NCBI RefSeq assembly: GCF_964266745.1 | Contig: NZ_CAXWGX010000023.1 | Span: 62,001 to 126,000, forward strand | DNA from: Propionicimonas sp020161015 | GTDB lineage: Bacteria > Actinomycetota > Actinomycetes > Propionibacteriales > Propionibacteriaceae | Reading direction: 5' to 3' | Length of the DNA: 64,000 nucleotides | Shown: positions 24,549-33,545 of the stretch, one piece after another | Numbering within the stretch: position 1 is the first letter of the stretch | How the letters are laid out: every line of letters starts with the position of its first letter | The notes under the pieces: generated by a model | The model's input: only the letters and a program-made list of their open reading frames with translations | Told to the model about the DNA's origin: nothing | The model's database searches: none | Made by a program: the position numbers and the translations under genes

Positions 24549-25520
24549 CTAGTGGATGTTGATGCTGTCGAACTTAGCTGCCGGGTAACGGTCAAGGTTC
24601 CGTATGAGTCGCGAGGTCGCTTGCTCATCGTCGGGATGGCACAAGACCTCGCGCTCCGCGACTTGCATCAAGATGGCATTCACCCATTGAACCGAATTCT
24701 TGGTCTGAATCAGGATGTCAGGGAGCTTCCTCGCAGAGTAGAACGCGACCAAGCGGCGGCTGATCGGCACAACGATCATGTCCGCACCGCCGATCGCGCC
24801 CGCGCGCAGGAAGCCGAACAATCCCTCACGCCGTCTGCCGTGTACGACTGGGTTGTCGGAGAGGACGAAACCGGGCAGCTCGTCGGCACAACCCACCAAC
24901 TGAACCCGCCACTTAGCGAGTAGTGGGCGAAACCCGCTGGCGGCGTGCTGGACCCCAGAGGTGAAGAAGTCCGGGCTGGACACAAACAGATTGCCGGCAG
25001 ACGCGACGATCGCTTCGAGTTCACCTGGTTCCGGAGATCGTCCCCACTGTCGGGCGAAGGTCAGTATCAAGCGTTCGTCTTGGGCAAGCTTGGGCCACTC
25101 CTGCTCCAGCGTTCCACGCACTACCTTCTGGTGTGCCACCTTGAACGCTGAGTTCCTGGCCAGATGGACCGCGGCCAAATCATCCAGGGCGTCCTTCTGC
25201 TCCGGGCCGACCCGCTGGTTCAGCCGAATCTCACGTACGACCCTCAGAAACACCCGCTCGCGCTCGCCAAACTCCCGCTCCAAGGCGTCGTCCACAGTGC
25301 CGTCGGGGAAGATCGCCGAGATGAAGTCATCGATGCGCCAGTTAGCTCCGATCGAGCGCCTTGCGCAGACGGTCTGCCCGCTATGCACGTCCAAGACGCT
25401 CACCCAGGTGTTGTCCGCCGCGAAGTTGCGCTGGTATCCCCTTGAAACAAGATGCTGCCGCCGACGGGGCTTTTCGGGCACAGGATCACTCTCCCGGCGT
25501 GGGGGCTTGAAGCCGAGCAA
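24549..25520 (-). CDS. DUF4238 family protein
   Basis: A 323-aa protein. The N-terminal RRRQHLVSRGYQRNFA corresponds to the conserved HyvpqfylknFa opening of DUF4238, and the central GFVLSDNPVVHG to its second conserved motif. The family is about 250-350 aa, widespread in mobile elements, with unknown biochemistry. TTG at 25520 is the longest start; a GTG at 25481 is an alternative. A 275-bp gap with no visible gene separates it from the convergent STAND gene. Possible involvement in defence comes from neighbourhood only. Confidence 0.75.
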   Translation of the reverse strand: MLGFKPPRRESDPVPEKPRRRQHLVSRGYQRNFAADNTWVSVLDVHSGQTVCARRSIGANWRIDDFISAIFPDGTVDDALEREFGERERVFLRVVREIRLNQRVGPEQKDALDDLAAVHLARNSAFKVAHQKVVRGTLEQEWPKLAQDERLILTFARQWGRSPEPGELEAIVASAGNLFVSSPDFFTSGVQHAASGFRPLLAKWRVQLVGCADELPGFVLSDNPVVHGRRREGLFGFLRAGAIGGADMIVVPISRRLVAFYSARKLPDILIQTKNSVQWVNAILMQVAEREVLCHPDDEQATSRLIRNLDRYPAAKFDSINIH

Positions 25521-25576
25521 CGCACTTCCATCCCGCGACCACGAGAGGTGCTCTCCGCAAGCGCACTGCTGCCGCC

Positions 25577-25885
25577 TTACCAGGGCCCGTGCTCGATGCA
25601 GTCACAGCATCTTGCGACAACTATCAGCTCCCGACCAGAGGAGTCGACGGTCGCGATGCGTTCGCCATTCCCAAGACGCTGCCACAAGCCCTGTTCGGTG
25701 AGCCGGCCCCATCTCTCAAAGCCAGGGTCCTCGCCCTTGTGGGGACAACCCTCGAAGTGAGCCATGCCCCTGGGAGAGATCAGCAAGACGCCGTGACGCT
25801 CGCGCGTGAGCTGTTGATCGCGGAGTCCGTGAACGCAGGTCGACCGGTCAAGGTCACACAGTTCGCACCACACCACAACAGGCAT
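25577..25885 (-). CDS. Small cysteine-rich hypothetical protein
   Basis: A 102-aa protein starting at ATG 25885. Cys/His pairs suggest one or two zinc sites: WCELCDLDRSTCVHG at the N-terminus, FEGCPHKGE in the middle, and ARCCDCIEHGP at the C-terminus. It is 56 bp upstream of the DUF4238 start on the same strand and could share a transcript. The longer in-frame ORF upstream to 26209 overlaps the HepT gene and has a shadow-like composition, so the internal ATG is taken. No function assigned. Confidence 0.6.
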   Translation of the reverse strand: MPVVVWCELCDLDRSTCVHGLRDQQLTRERHGVLLISPRGMAHFEGCPHKGEDPGFERWGRLTEQGLWQRLGNGERIATVDSSGRELIVVARCCDCIEHGPW

Positions 25886-25985
25886 ACTGGCACGCGCACC
25901 ACCCTTGCAGCCGGTGTTCCGGACACGACCGCTTCTGCCGCACCCGGCGCGGTCGTTGAAGCCGAGCGTGAATGCTCGACATCCG

Positions 25986-26309
25986 CTACGACGAACCGAG
26001 TCGGTCCTGGATGCGGTCGATGATCTTCGGGATGTCCTGCGCAAGTGTCTGGCGAACGATGGCGGTATCGACGAGTAGGTAGCCGTGGGCGATGCGGTTA
26101 CGCATGCCCCACATGAGGGGCCAGTCGGCGCCGAACAGGCGATCGCGCATGTTCGGTTCGAGGGTAGCGAGGGCTTCGACGCCGGCAGACAGGCGCATGC
26201 AGATGGCATCGATCACGATTTGGTCGTCGAGGTCGTGTTCGGCGTAGGCCAGCACGATCTCGAAGTGGGCGAGGGCGTCGCGCAGGATCTCGTCGGGTTG
26301 CCGGCTCAC
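25986..26309 (-). CDS. HepT-like ribonuclease toxin
   Basis: A 107-aa all-helical HEPN protein with the HepT catalytic motif Rx4HxY as RNRIAHGY (Arg70, His75, Tyr77). It overlaps the upstream MNT-domain gene by ATGA, the standard antitoxin-toxin layout. In characterised HepT/MntA pairs the MNT protein AMPylates the tyrosine of RxxxxHxY and blocks the toxin. That tyrosine is present here. Expected role is plasmid/element stabilisation or phage-triggered growth arrest. Confidence 0.88.
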   Translation of the reverse strand: MSRQPDEILRDALAHFEIVLAYAEHDLDDQIVIDAICMRLSAGVEALATLEPNMRDRLFGADWPLMWGMRNRIAHGYLLVDTAIVRQTLAQDIPKIIDRIQDRLGSS

Positions 26310-26776
26310 AGCGCGACCGCCTCGCCCAAGGCGCGGTCGCGGAACTCCGGACGCAGGACGCTGTCGGGTACCAGGTCGACCTTCGTATCGAGCAGGTCGC
26401 TGAGTTGCTGCTCGAGCGCGCCGAGCTGCATCAGGCTGAGTGGGGCCCCCATGGTGAACAGCAGATCGATGTCGGAGTCGTCGTGGTCCTGACCTGTCGC
26501 CACCGACCCGAACACCCGGACGTTGCTGCCGCCGGCGTTGATGATGATCCGCCGGACCTCACCGGTGTGCTTGCGGAGGCGTCGGGCCAACGGAGAGGTG
26601 CCGTGGAAGTGCAGCAGCCGGGACACCTCGGGTTGACTGCGTCCGATCTCGGACGCGATCTGGGATTGGCTCATGCCGCTGGCCGCGGCTTGCCGGACGG
26701 CGCGGACGAGCTCAGCCCGTGCCTGAGCGACCGCATCATCGGTGCGGTGCGCAACTTCGGCGAGACTCGTCGACAC
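26306..26776 (-). CDS. HTH-MNT nucleotidyltransferase antitoxin
   Basis: A 156-aa protein, GTG start. Residues ~1-60 contain a helix-turn-helix (GMSQSQIASEIGRSQPEVSRLL). Residues ~70-156 form a minimal nucleotidyltransferase with the motif GSx10DxD (Gly90-Ser91 and Asp102, Asp104 in SDIDLLF). The catalytic residues needed to AMPylate HepT are in place. Classic MntA lacks the HTH, so this fused form probably also represses its own promoter; the palindrome ATAGCA-AG-TGCTAT ten bases upstream is the likely operator. Co-transcribed with the toxin by a 4-bp overlap. Confidence 0.88.
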   Translation of the reverse strand: MSTSLAEVAHRTDDAVAQARAELVRAVRQAAASGMSQSQIASEIGRSQPEVSRLLHFHGTSPLARRLRKHTGEVRRIIINAGGSNVRVFGSVATGQDHDDSDIDLLFTMGAPLSLMQLGALEQQLSDLLDTKVDLVPDSVLRPEFRDRALGEAVAL

Positions 26777-26785
26777 GCGGACAGT

Positions 26786-26799
26786 ATAGCAAGTGCTAT
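26786..26799. promoter_or_regulatory. Candidate autorepression operator of the HTH-MNT/HepT pair
   Basis: Perfect inverted repeat ATAGCA-AG-TGCTAT ending ten bases before the antitoxin start. Its AT-rich centre contrasts with the surroundings. It is placed where a repressor would block initiation or the ribosome-binding region. Confidence 0.5.
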
Positions 26800-26812
26800 G
26801 GCTGCCGCGGAG

Positions 26813-27604
26813 TCAATCGAGATCGATGATCGGGACGCCGTCGGTATCCACAAGCAGAGCCAGCTGCTTGAGTGGTTCGCCGTCCAACGCGAGCCCTTCG
26901 ACCTGGACATCGCCGCGCGCTGTGGTGATCGATGAGGAGTAGCGGACGTGGTGATGCCCGTGGAACCAGCGAGTGGCTTCAACTCCATCGAGGACGCGGC
27001 GGACTCGCTCCTGATGTGCGTCCGCCCGGAGTTGCGCCGACACCGGCCACCAGCTGTTCCGTTCCCACGGGTCGAGGTGCTGCTGATAGCGCCGTCCGAG
27101 GAAGTCGGTGCCCATCGGGGCGTCGTGTGCCACGACGATGTCCGCAGGTCCGGCGGCGATGATCGCGGCCACCTGCCTCTCCGTGACCTCCTCCTCGGGG
27201 AACCAGTCGACGCCCTCCGCGCGCAGGTGCTTGTCCACCGATGGAGCGCCGCCGATCCCGAGCCAGCGGGTCGAGCCCCACGTCCAGCGGTGCCCGACCG
27301 GGATCTCGCGGGTGTGCTCAGTGATGATCCGCAGTCCGTCGTCCCCGATCGGTCGTTCGGCGAGAGAGGTCCAGTCCTCGTGGTTGCCGGGGATGAACCA
27401 CAGGTCGAGCCCGAACGTGGACAACTTCGACTCAACCTCGTTCAGGTACCTCTGGCCGGCGGTTGCACGCGGCCAGAACCCGAAGTCGCCCAGCTGGAGG
27501 ATCAGGTCTGCAGCGAGCGCTTGGGCGTGGTCGATCATCTGGTGTGCAGTCAGCGTGTTCATGTGCAGGTCGCCCACCAGCAGGATGCGCTGCGGATCGG
27601 CCAC
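26813..27604 (-). CDS. Calcineurin-like metallophosphoesterase
   Basis: A 263-aa protein with the five metallophosphoesterase motifs: GDLHMN (residues ~11-16), LQLGDFGFW, the catalytic GNHEDW, a VVAHDAP histidine, and GHHHVR. It is a cytosolic dimetal phosphatase or phosphodiesterase. The closest style is the bis(5'-nucleosyl)-tetraphosphatase/serine-threonine phosphatase group found on actinobacterial elements. Substrate is unknown. GTG start at 27604. Same strand as the relaxase block upstream and the HepT pair downstream. Whether it modifies the TA system or nucleotide signals is speculation. Confidence 0.85.
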   Translation of the reverse strand: MADPQRILLVGDLHMNTLTAHQMIDHAQALAADLILQLGDFGFWPRATAGQRYLNEVESKLSTFGLDLWFIPGNHEDWTSLAERPIGDDGLRIITEHTREIPVGHRWTWGSTRWLGIGGAPSVDKHLRAEGVDWFPEEEVTERQVAAIIAAGPADIVVAHDAPMGTDFLGRRYQQHLDPWERNSWWPVSAQLRADAHQERVRRVLDGVEATRWFHGHHHVRYSSSITTARGDVQVEGLALDGEPLKQLALLVDTDGVPIIDLD

Positions 27605-27637
27605 GGTTCCTCCCTGATCGAGCTGAGCCGGGCAACG

Positions 27638-27871
27638 CTACTCGCGACCGCCGACAACTCCCAGCGAGCGCATCGACTGAACGGGACGGAACAGGCGCTC
27701 GAGATCCAGCGAGTTCACCCGGATGATCCGCTTCCCAGAGCGGACGGCGGGCAGGGCGCCGTCGATGATGCGGTGGCGGATGTAGTCGCGCGACACGTGG
27801 TAGCGCGCGGCGGCCTCGGCGATCGTCAGGAACTCGGAAGGCCGGTCGGCCGGTCTGGGCTGTGCGGTCAT
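27638..27871 (-). CDS. xis: Excisionase-like HTH (MerR-type) protein
   Basis: A 77-aa protein with the winged-helix excisionase motif FLTIAEAAARYHVSRDYIRHRII and SGKRIIRVNSLDLERLF, the usual excisionase-family signature (DNA-binding domain, helix-turn-helix 17). It lies between the relaxase gene and the phosphoesterase gene. In integrative elements such proteins bias the integrase to excision and may repress neighbours. ATG at 27871. Not adjacent to int, so the role is inferred from family and element context. Confidence 0.8.
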   Translation of the reverse strand: MTAQPRPADRPSEFLTIAEAAARYHVSRDYIRHRIIDGALPAVRSGKRIIRVNSLDLERLFRPVQSMRSLGVVGGRE

Positions 27872-27896
27872 GGTGGTACTCCTGGTGGTGGGTAGT

Positions 27897-30800
27897 TCAG
27901 ATGCCGATGCCATAGCCGTGGGGCCGATCGAGTCCGGGTGGACGCATGCGCTCGTGGCGCTGGCCCATGCTCTCGGTGACCTCGACGGTCTCCCAGACCT
28001 CACGAATCGGCTCGCGCCGTGGGCGCCGCTCGAGGCGGTACAACAGGGCGGCCGCGGCGTGGTCGTCCGGCAACGGCCCCCGTCGCAGCGCGCGATCGAG
28101 CAGCTCAGGCATGTCCTCGCCCTCGTGCGCCAGCGAAGCGAGCTTCGCCGCCAGCACAGGAGTCTGCGGGTCGTCGCGCAGCTGCGGTGCGAGCTGGCGT
28201 GCCACCGCCGTCCAGTGCCGGAGCGTCGGGCTCGACAGCCCGACGTGATCGTCCAGGACGCGCTGCCAGCGAGAAGCTGATCCTGGCACCTGGGTGGGGC
28301 CGGTCGGACTGAGGTCGTCTGCCGGCACACCCATCGCCGCCCGCCACACTGAGATCTGCGCGACCAGCTCGGGGAGCAGGTTGGCCGACAGCGCCTCCTG
28401 CCAGCGATGCTCGGTGGTTGTCGACGCTTCACGCACCTGGGCGGCCAGGTCTCGCACCAACTCCGAGCGGGACGCCAGGTACGGACCCCACTGCGGGTGC
28501 TCGGCCAACCGTTCCGGAACGGTGCTGAGCCAGGGGAGCGGACCGTTGCGGTCCACCCAGTTGAGCCGGAAGGACAGCACGGCCGCCGGGTCGCGTGCGC
28601 CCTCCAGACTGCCGTCCCGGATGGCGCTGCGCAGCACCTCTCCAGGGTCGGCGCCGGACGCGGCCAGCAGCATGAGCTGCGACCTGAGCACCGGCCACGC
28701 CGGGGCGTCCGTCACTTCCGGCACCACCTGGTCGGCCTCGGCCTCGACCTGCGCGGCACGCTCGCGTCCGACCATCTGCTCGGCTGCGAAGCCGAGGGCA
28801 TCGACGTAGCGGTCGACGGCCGGCTTCAACTGCGTCGCCGGATCGGTCTCAATGCGCCGCAGACCAGTCGCCGACAGCGCACCGTCGTCCCGCGCCAGCA
28901 CCGACTCGAGCACCTCCGTCGGCGTGGGCGGCCTGGCCGTCTCCCACCGCGGCAGGCTGTCCGGTGCACCGTCGCCGACCACCTGGACGTAGGCGTGGTT
29001 CGCCAGCCGTCCGCGGGTCATCATCGTGTACAGCTGCTGACGGCTCTCCGAACCGGTGAGCACACCGTGCATGGTGTCGACCGTGGCGCCCTGCGCGCCG
29101 TGGATCGTGGTCGCGTAGCCTAGCTCGACGTCGGAGCGCACGTAGTCGGCTGGCAGGGTGATTCGAGAGCCGCGACTGTTCGCTATGACCAGGCTCTGGT
29201 CGCGTCCGACCGCGGTCACCGTCCACCGGTCGCCGTTGCGCACCCAGCCGGTGCGCGAGTACTGCAGGCGCCGCTCGTTGCGCCGGGTCACCACTGTGTC
29301 ACCGACGGATGCCCGGTTCCCGTCGGACAGGGATACCTCGGCGCCACGTGCCGCGCCGCCGAGCCGGTAGTCCCGCGCTCGCCGGTTCAGCTCGGCCACC
29401 AGCTCGCGAGTGGATGCGAGCATCAGGCTGTCCAGTCCGGACGCCCGGTCGACCGCCCAGGCGATGAACGCCTGGTCCAGCGTCGAGCCAGCGTCCCCGA
29501 CGTGGATGCGTCCCTGGTCGAGGTAGAAGCCGAGCGCGTCCGGACGTCCCTCCCGCAGCGCGAGCGAGGCCGCCGCCTCGGCCGGGTCGGAGAACCGCAC
29601 CACTTCGGTGAGCCGCACCGCGCCGTACTCGGCGGCGAGGTCCTTCAGCACGCCGCCGGCCTCGACTGCGGCGAGTTGGTGGTCGTCCCCGACCAGCCGG
29701 ACGCTGCCGCCGCGTCCGATGATGAACGACACCGCCGCTTCGAGGGTGAGCGTGTCGGCCATGCCGGCCTCGTCGATGACCACCAGCGTGCGCGGCCCGA
29801 TCTGCTCGGCCCACGCCGGCAGCCGGCGCTTCGCCAGACCGTGGGTGAGGAGGTGCAGGGTGTCGGCACGCCCGCCCAACTGCTCGCCGAGCGCCGCGGC
29901 CGCAGCCGCGGACGGCGCCATCCCGAGCACCTCGCCACCGGCCTCCCGCCACGCAGCCGCCAGGGTGCTCATCGCAGTCGTCTTGCCCGCACCAGCCGGC
30001 GCGATGGCCAGCTGCAAGCGGTCGCCGGAACTGGCCATCGACCGAACCAGGTTCACTTGGCCGGAGTTGAGCTCGACGCCGTTGGCCATCGCTGCCAGCA
30101 GCGCCAGGCTGATCGACCGCTCACCGACCACCATCCCGTCCCGCTGACCGGCGAAGGCGAGTAGCCGGGTCTCGGCGTGCAGGATCTGCTGCGAGGTGTA
30201 GATCGCCGAGTCGGCCACCGTGTAGACCGAGCTGCCGTCCGGACGGCGCAGCTCGGCCGGCTCGCTGATCCCGTCCCCGGCCGGGGTGAGCCGCACCGAG
30301 GACCGTTCCAGGGCCAGGTCGACGACCCGCTCAAGAACGGACGCCAGCTCGGGCAGCTCGAACCTCCGCACCTGGCGCAACGCCTCTGCGCGGATGTGCC
30401 AGGGCTGCCACCACGACCGGTGCCGCTGCACGACAGACACGACGTTGTCGGCCAGCCGCTGCAGCCACGCCTCGTCGATCGTCCGGGAGGGGAGGGGACT
30501 CCGGTGCAGCGCTCGGTCAAGCATGCGCGCCGTCCCGCCGCGTCCCAGCACCTCGTCGGCCTGCGCCGCCCAGACCCGGCGCTGCTCGGCGAAGGATCGT
30601 GGCTCGTGCTTGGCCTCGCGCGTCTCGAGAGTCGCCCGCTGCGCGAGGTCGTAGAGCTCGGTCGGGGTCGGGGTGCGTCCGTGCCGCTGCTGGAAGTCGG
30701 CGACGAGATCGCCCTGCGCCCGGGTGATCATCTTGTCGCGCTGCGACCACCGTTCCAGCAGGGCGAGGTCGACGCCGACGATCTCCCGCACCGGGCGCTC

Positions 30801-31784
30801 GGGATCGGATCCCGGACGGTTCGCGAACCGCACTCCGAGCTCGTGGGTGATGTGCTTCTCCAGCGCGGTGTTGTAGAACTCCGAGACCGTCACGTTGGCC
30901 TTGAACATGATCCGGCCGTCGATCGCCAGCCAGGCTCCGTCGTCGGCGGCCTGCACCTTGTTCGCGATCGCGACGTGGGTGTGCAGGTCAGGGTCGCCGG
31001 CGCGGGAGTCGCGGTGGGTGAAGGACGCCGCGACGATCCCGAGCGTCTTGACCTGCCGGACGCCGTTGCGGCCGCGCCGGGTGTAGATCGCCCGATCCTC
31101 GAGGTAGCGCAGGCTGTCGGCGACGGCACGGTCGTGGCAACGTTCGATGACTGCGGAGGTTTCGGGGTCGGACAGCGCCCACAGCGCCGACACTGACTTC
31201 ACCGGGGAGAAGGTCGCGTCGTAGCCGGACACGCCGCTGCGCACCGGACGCTGCGCTCGCACGATGAACCCGGACAGCTCGCGGGCGTCGAGCGGGTCGC
31301 GTCCGAAGCGCTTGCGGAAGGCCTCGCGTCCGACCTCTGTGCGCAGTTCGGCGCGAACCTCGGCCGGCACCGAGTCGGACGCGAGGCGTCCGTGGGTGAG
31401 GTTCCAGTCGCCGATGCGCTGAGTGAGCTCGACGCTGAAGTCGGTCATCCCCGGGTAGACGCCGAAGCGCTGACCGAGCTGCATCGCGTCCCGGATGTCG
31501 CGGTCGGTGGCGCGGGTGAGAGCGGCGAGCCGCTCGGTGGCCAGTGGGTGATCACCGAGCCCGAACAGCGAGAGCATCTGGTCGGCGGTCACGACGTCGC
31601 CGGCCTCCAGCCCGTCGATGCCGGCCAGGCCGGAGCCGACCCAGTGTCCGGGCTTCTCGCCCTTCAGGCTGTAGTAGTCGGCCAGGCTCATGTGACCCTT
31701 CTCGGTGGAGTCCATCGCCGCGACGTTCCGGGTGAAGTACTCGTAGCCGGTGCCGGCCGTCAGCTTGTGCAGGGTCATCACCAT
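27897..31784 (-). CDS. MobF-family relaxase-helicase (TrwC/TraI type)
   Basis: A 1295-aa protein. The N-terminal ~400 residues form a TrwC relaxase domain with three-histidine metal motif (FTHRDSRAGDPDLHTHVAIAN) and start-proximal candidate tyrosines. A RecD/AAA_30-like helicase follows with Walker A APAGAGKTTAM, Walker B LVVIDEAGMAD and later motif TTIHGAQGATVDTM. It nicks the element's oriT and unwinds DNA for conjugative transfer. ATG at 31784 has GGAGG seven bases upstream; GTG at 31790 is too close to it. No coupling protein or pilus genes are nearby, so a helper would be needed. The C-terminal ~250 residues are not assigned. Confidence 0.93.
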   Translation of the reverse strand: MVMTLHKLTAGTGYEYFTRNVAAMDSTEKGHMSLADYYSLKGEKPGHWVGSGLAGIDGLEAGDVVTADQMLSLFGLGDHPLATERLAALTRATDRDIRDAMQLGQRFGVYPGMTDFSVELTQRIGDWNLTHGRLASDSVPAEVRAELRTEVGREAFRKRFGRDPLDARELSGFIVRAQRPVRSGVSGYDATFSPVKSVSALWALSDPETSAVIERCHDRAVADSLRYLEDRAIYTRRGRNGVRQVKTLGIVAASFTHRDSRAGDPDLHTHVAIANKVQAADDGAWLAIDGRIMFKANVTVSEFYNTALEKHITHELGVRFANRPGSDPERPVREIVGVDLALLERWSQRDKMITRAQGDLVADFQQRHGRTPTPTELYDLAQRATLETREAKHEPRSFAEQRRVWAAQADEVLGRGGTARMLDRALHRSPLPSRTIDEAWLQRLADNVVSVVQRHRSWWQPWHIRAEALRQVRRFELPELASVLERVVDLALERSSVRLTPAGDGISEPAELRRPDGSSVYTVADSAIYTSQQILHAETRLLAFAGQRDGMVVGERSISLALLAAMANGVELNSGQVNLVRSMASSGDRLQLAIAPAGAGKTTAMSTLAAAWREAGGEVLGMAPSAAAAAALGEQLGGRADTLHLLTHGLAKRRLPAWAEQIGPRTLVVIDEAGMADTLTLEAAVSFIIGRGGSVRLVGDDHQLAAVEAGGVLKDLAAEYGAVRLTEVVRFSDPAEAAASLALREGRPDALGFYLDQGRIHVGDAGSTLDQAFIAWAVDRASGLDSLMLASTRELVAELNRRARDYRLGGAARGAEVSLSDGNRASVGDTVVTRRNERRLQYSRTGWVRNGDRWTVTAVGRDQSLVIANSRGSRITLPADYVRSDVELGYATTIHGAQGATVDTMHGVLTGSESRQQLYTMMTRGRLANHAYVQVVGDGAPDSLPRWETARPPTPTEVLESVLARDDGALSATGLRRIETDPATQLKPAVDRYVDALGFAAEQMVGRERAAQVEAEADQVVPEVTDAPAWPVLRSQLMLLAASGADPGEVLRSAIRDGSLEGARDPAAVLSFRLNWVDRNGPLPWLSTVPERLAEHPQWGPYLASRSELVRDLAAQVREASTTTEHRWQEALSANLLPELVAQISVWRAAMGVPADDLSPTGPTQVPGSASRWQRVLDDHVGLSSPTLRHWTAVARQLAPQLRDDPQTPVLAAKLASLAHEGEDMPELLDRALRRGPLPDDHAAAALLYRLERRPRREPIREVWETVEVTESMGQRHERMRPPGLDRPHGYGIGI

Positions 31785-32214
31785 GGCCACACCTCCTCTC
31801 GCGCTGTCAGGGCCGAAGTTGCCGTCGTTCCACTAAGCCGAAAAGTGACCCCCGATCCGGACACATCGGGGCAACTGCTTTCAGAGGAGGCGCGACTTGA
31901 ACCCTTCACAACCTCCCTAAGCCCAGCAACGAGGCGATCGGGACGCTGGGGAGCTGGCAACTTCGACACTTCTCAGACCTCCCACCTCGGTTCCTGGCGT
32001 ATGCCCCCATGCGGAGTTCGGCAGGGTCACCTCCTTAAGCCAGCGCAGGGCGGGGTTCCGGACACGATCCGCGAAGAAATCCCGGACTTCTTGGGAATGT
32101 GGCTCCCAGGCATCGACTGGGTGGGTGGGGACAAGAGCCAAGTCGCCCGGGCGGGTACTTCATCGAGTGCTGAATCCAGTGGGAAGCTCTCTAGATGACC
32201 CGCCGGAGCAGACG
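31785..32214. other. Intergenic region with candidate oriT
   Basis: A 430-bp gap between the divergent relaxase and NERD genes. It holds a 7-bp hairpin CCCCGAT / ATCGGGG with a 6-nt loop at 31850-31869, preceded by an AT-richer stretch (CTAAGCCGAAAAGTGA). MobF oriT sites usually lie directly upstream of the relaxase and have such hairpins next to nic, so this is the best oriT candidate. Otherwise no gene seen. Confidence 0.4.
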
Positions 32215-33156
32215 ATGAGCGAGGACGCGGTCGTCGAGCCCACTGCAACTCCGGCGGTGAAGAGGATGCGGCTTCGCTACGCAGGCATCTGTTCGCGGTG
32301 TGGGGCATCTCTGGAGGCGGGCGTGACCGCGGACTACGACCGGACGTCGAAGACGGTCGCCTGTGTCGAGTGCCCGGCTCGACGCGCTCTCCCCGAGCGG
32401 GCGGAGGCGACGGCGGCTCCGAAGCACGCGATCACCCGGGACGCCCCGCCCGAGCTCGAGGTGGTCGACGGTACGGCCGGCGGCTCGGCCGTGCGGGAGT
32501 TCAACCGTCGACACGACGCCCGCCAGCAACGTGTCCAGGCCAACCATCCGAAGATCGGCAAGTTCCTGCTGGCCGTCTTCGATGACCCGCAGTCCACCAC
32601 GGCGTGGGCGACCGGCGCTGTGGGGGAGCAGCAGCTTGGAGGCATGCTGGCCGGCCTCGCTGGCCCGACCCTCCGGGTGTTGCACGACCGGCGGATCCCG
32701 AAGACGACCGCGAACATCGACCACCTGGTCGTCTGCTCGTCCGGGGTGTTCGTCGTGGACGCCAAGCGCTACCAGGACGCCCGGCCTGCGTTGCGGGTCG
32801 AGGGCGGGCTGATCCGTCCTCGACAAGAACTGCTGGTCGTCGGTGGCCGGGAGCGCACCAAGCTCGTCGAGGGCATGCAAAAGCAACTCGGCCTAGTCCG
32901 CGCGGCCCTCGCCGATCAGCCGGACGTACCGGTGCACGGCGTCTTGTGCTTTGTGGATGCGGACTGGCCGCTGATCGGCGGCTCGTTCACCGTTCAGGGT
33001 GTCTCGGTGATGTGGCCGAAGAAGCTCAAGGCGATGCTCGCCGAGGCCGGGCCGCTGGACGCTGATCGGATCGCTGACCTGCAATGGCAGCTCCATGAGG
33101 CCTTCCCTCGCCAGAAGGAACGCACTGTCCCGTCACAGGATGTCCCCCCGACGTAA
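32215..33156 (+). CDS. NERD-domain protein with N-terminal zinc ribbon (element copy)
   Basis: A 313-aa protein. N-terminal Cys pairs CSRCG and CVECP about 28 residues apart suggest a zinc ribbon. The central part is a NERD (nuclease-related) domain: TGAVGEQQLGGML, TANIDHLVVCSSGVFVVDAKRY, with a PD-(D/E)xK-like D...DAK core. Likely a nucleic-acid-linked protein with possible nuclease fold. About 80% identical over its length to the gene at 39725, just outside attR. ATG at 32215. Its role in the element is unknown. Confidence 0.85.
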   Translation: MSEDAVVEPTATPAVKRMRLRYAGICSRCGASLEAGVTADYDRTSKTVACVECPARRALPERAEATAAPKHAITRDAPPELEVVDGTAGGSAVREFNRRHDARQQRVQANHPKIGKFLLAVFDDPQSTTAWATGAVGEQQLGGMLAGLAGPTLRVLHDRRIPKTTANIDHLVVCSSGVFVVDAKRYQDARPALRVEGGLIRPRQELLVVGGRERTKLVEGMQKQLGLVRAALADQPDVPVHGVLCFVDADWPLIGGSFTVQGVSVMWPKKLKAMLAEAGPLDADRIADLQWQLHEAFPRQKERTVPSQDVPPT

Positions 33157-33545
33157 CCAACCCCTGTGGATACAGACCCCCCAAGTGCCACAGACCTCAT
33201 GCATCCTGGCCGCGTGCCACAGAGCACCGGACGCGATCGAGCCGATGGCGTCCTGCGCGAGAACAACGCCCGGTGACCTGTGAAGATGGCTTGTGACTGC
33301 GAACCGGAGTTGATCAGCGGCGTGGTGTGAACCGACCAAGTCAGTCGCACGGACCCGCCATCGTCGAGAAGGTCATCCGCCGGCGGGCCTGCGCGTCGCC
33401 GTGGACGCCTCTATTCACGTGGCGAAACGTTCGGTGCTCCTGCCTCGGTGTCCCATCCCGGGCCAGGTATAATCAGAAGGCTCTGGGCTCCCAGAGGGGG
33501 CCGGCTACGCTCGGTCGATCGACGCAGTGCTGGAGGCGACCGAAC
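33157..33545 (+). promoter_or_regulatory. Leader of the methyltransferase gene, with promoter and dispersed repeat
   Basis: This 389-bp gap holds a consensus -10 box TATAAT at 33468-33473, 72 bp before the methyltransferase start, with no strong -35. It also holds a 26-bp repeat at 33185-33210 (GTGCCACAGACC followed by TCATGCATCCTGGC) whose near copy lies at 43165-43190. No gene seen; longer in-frame translation upstream of the TTG start is judged non-coding. Confidence 0.5.

Noticed and set aside
25886..26209. N-terminal extension of the small cysteine-rich gene
   Set aside because: It overlaps the HepT gene in another frame and has shadow composition; ATG 25885 is a better start.
33327..33545. 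Longer N-terminus for the methyltransferase
   Set aside because: It would read through the TATAAT promoter and has no similarity to methylases; TTG 33546 has a ribosome-binding site just before motif I.
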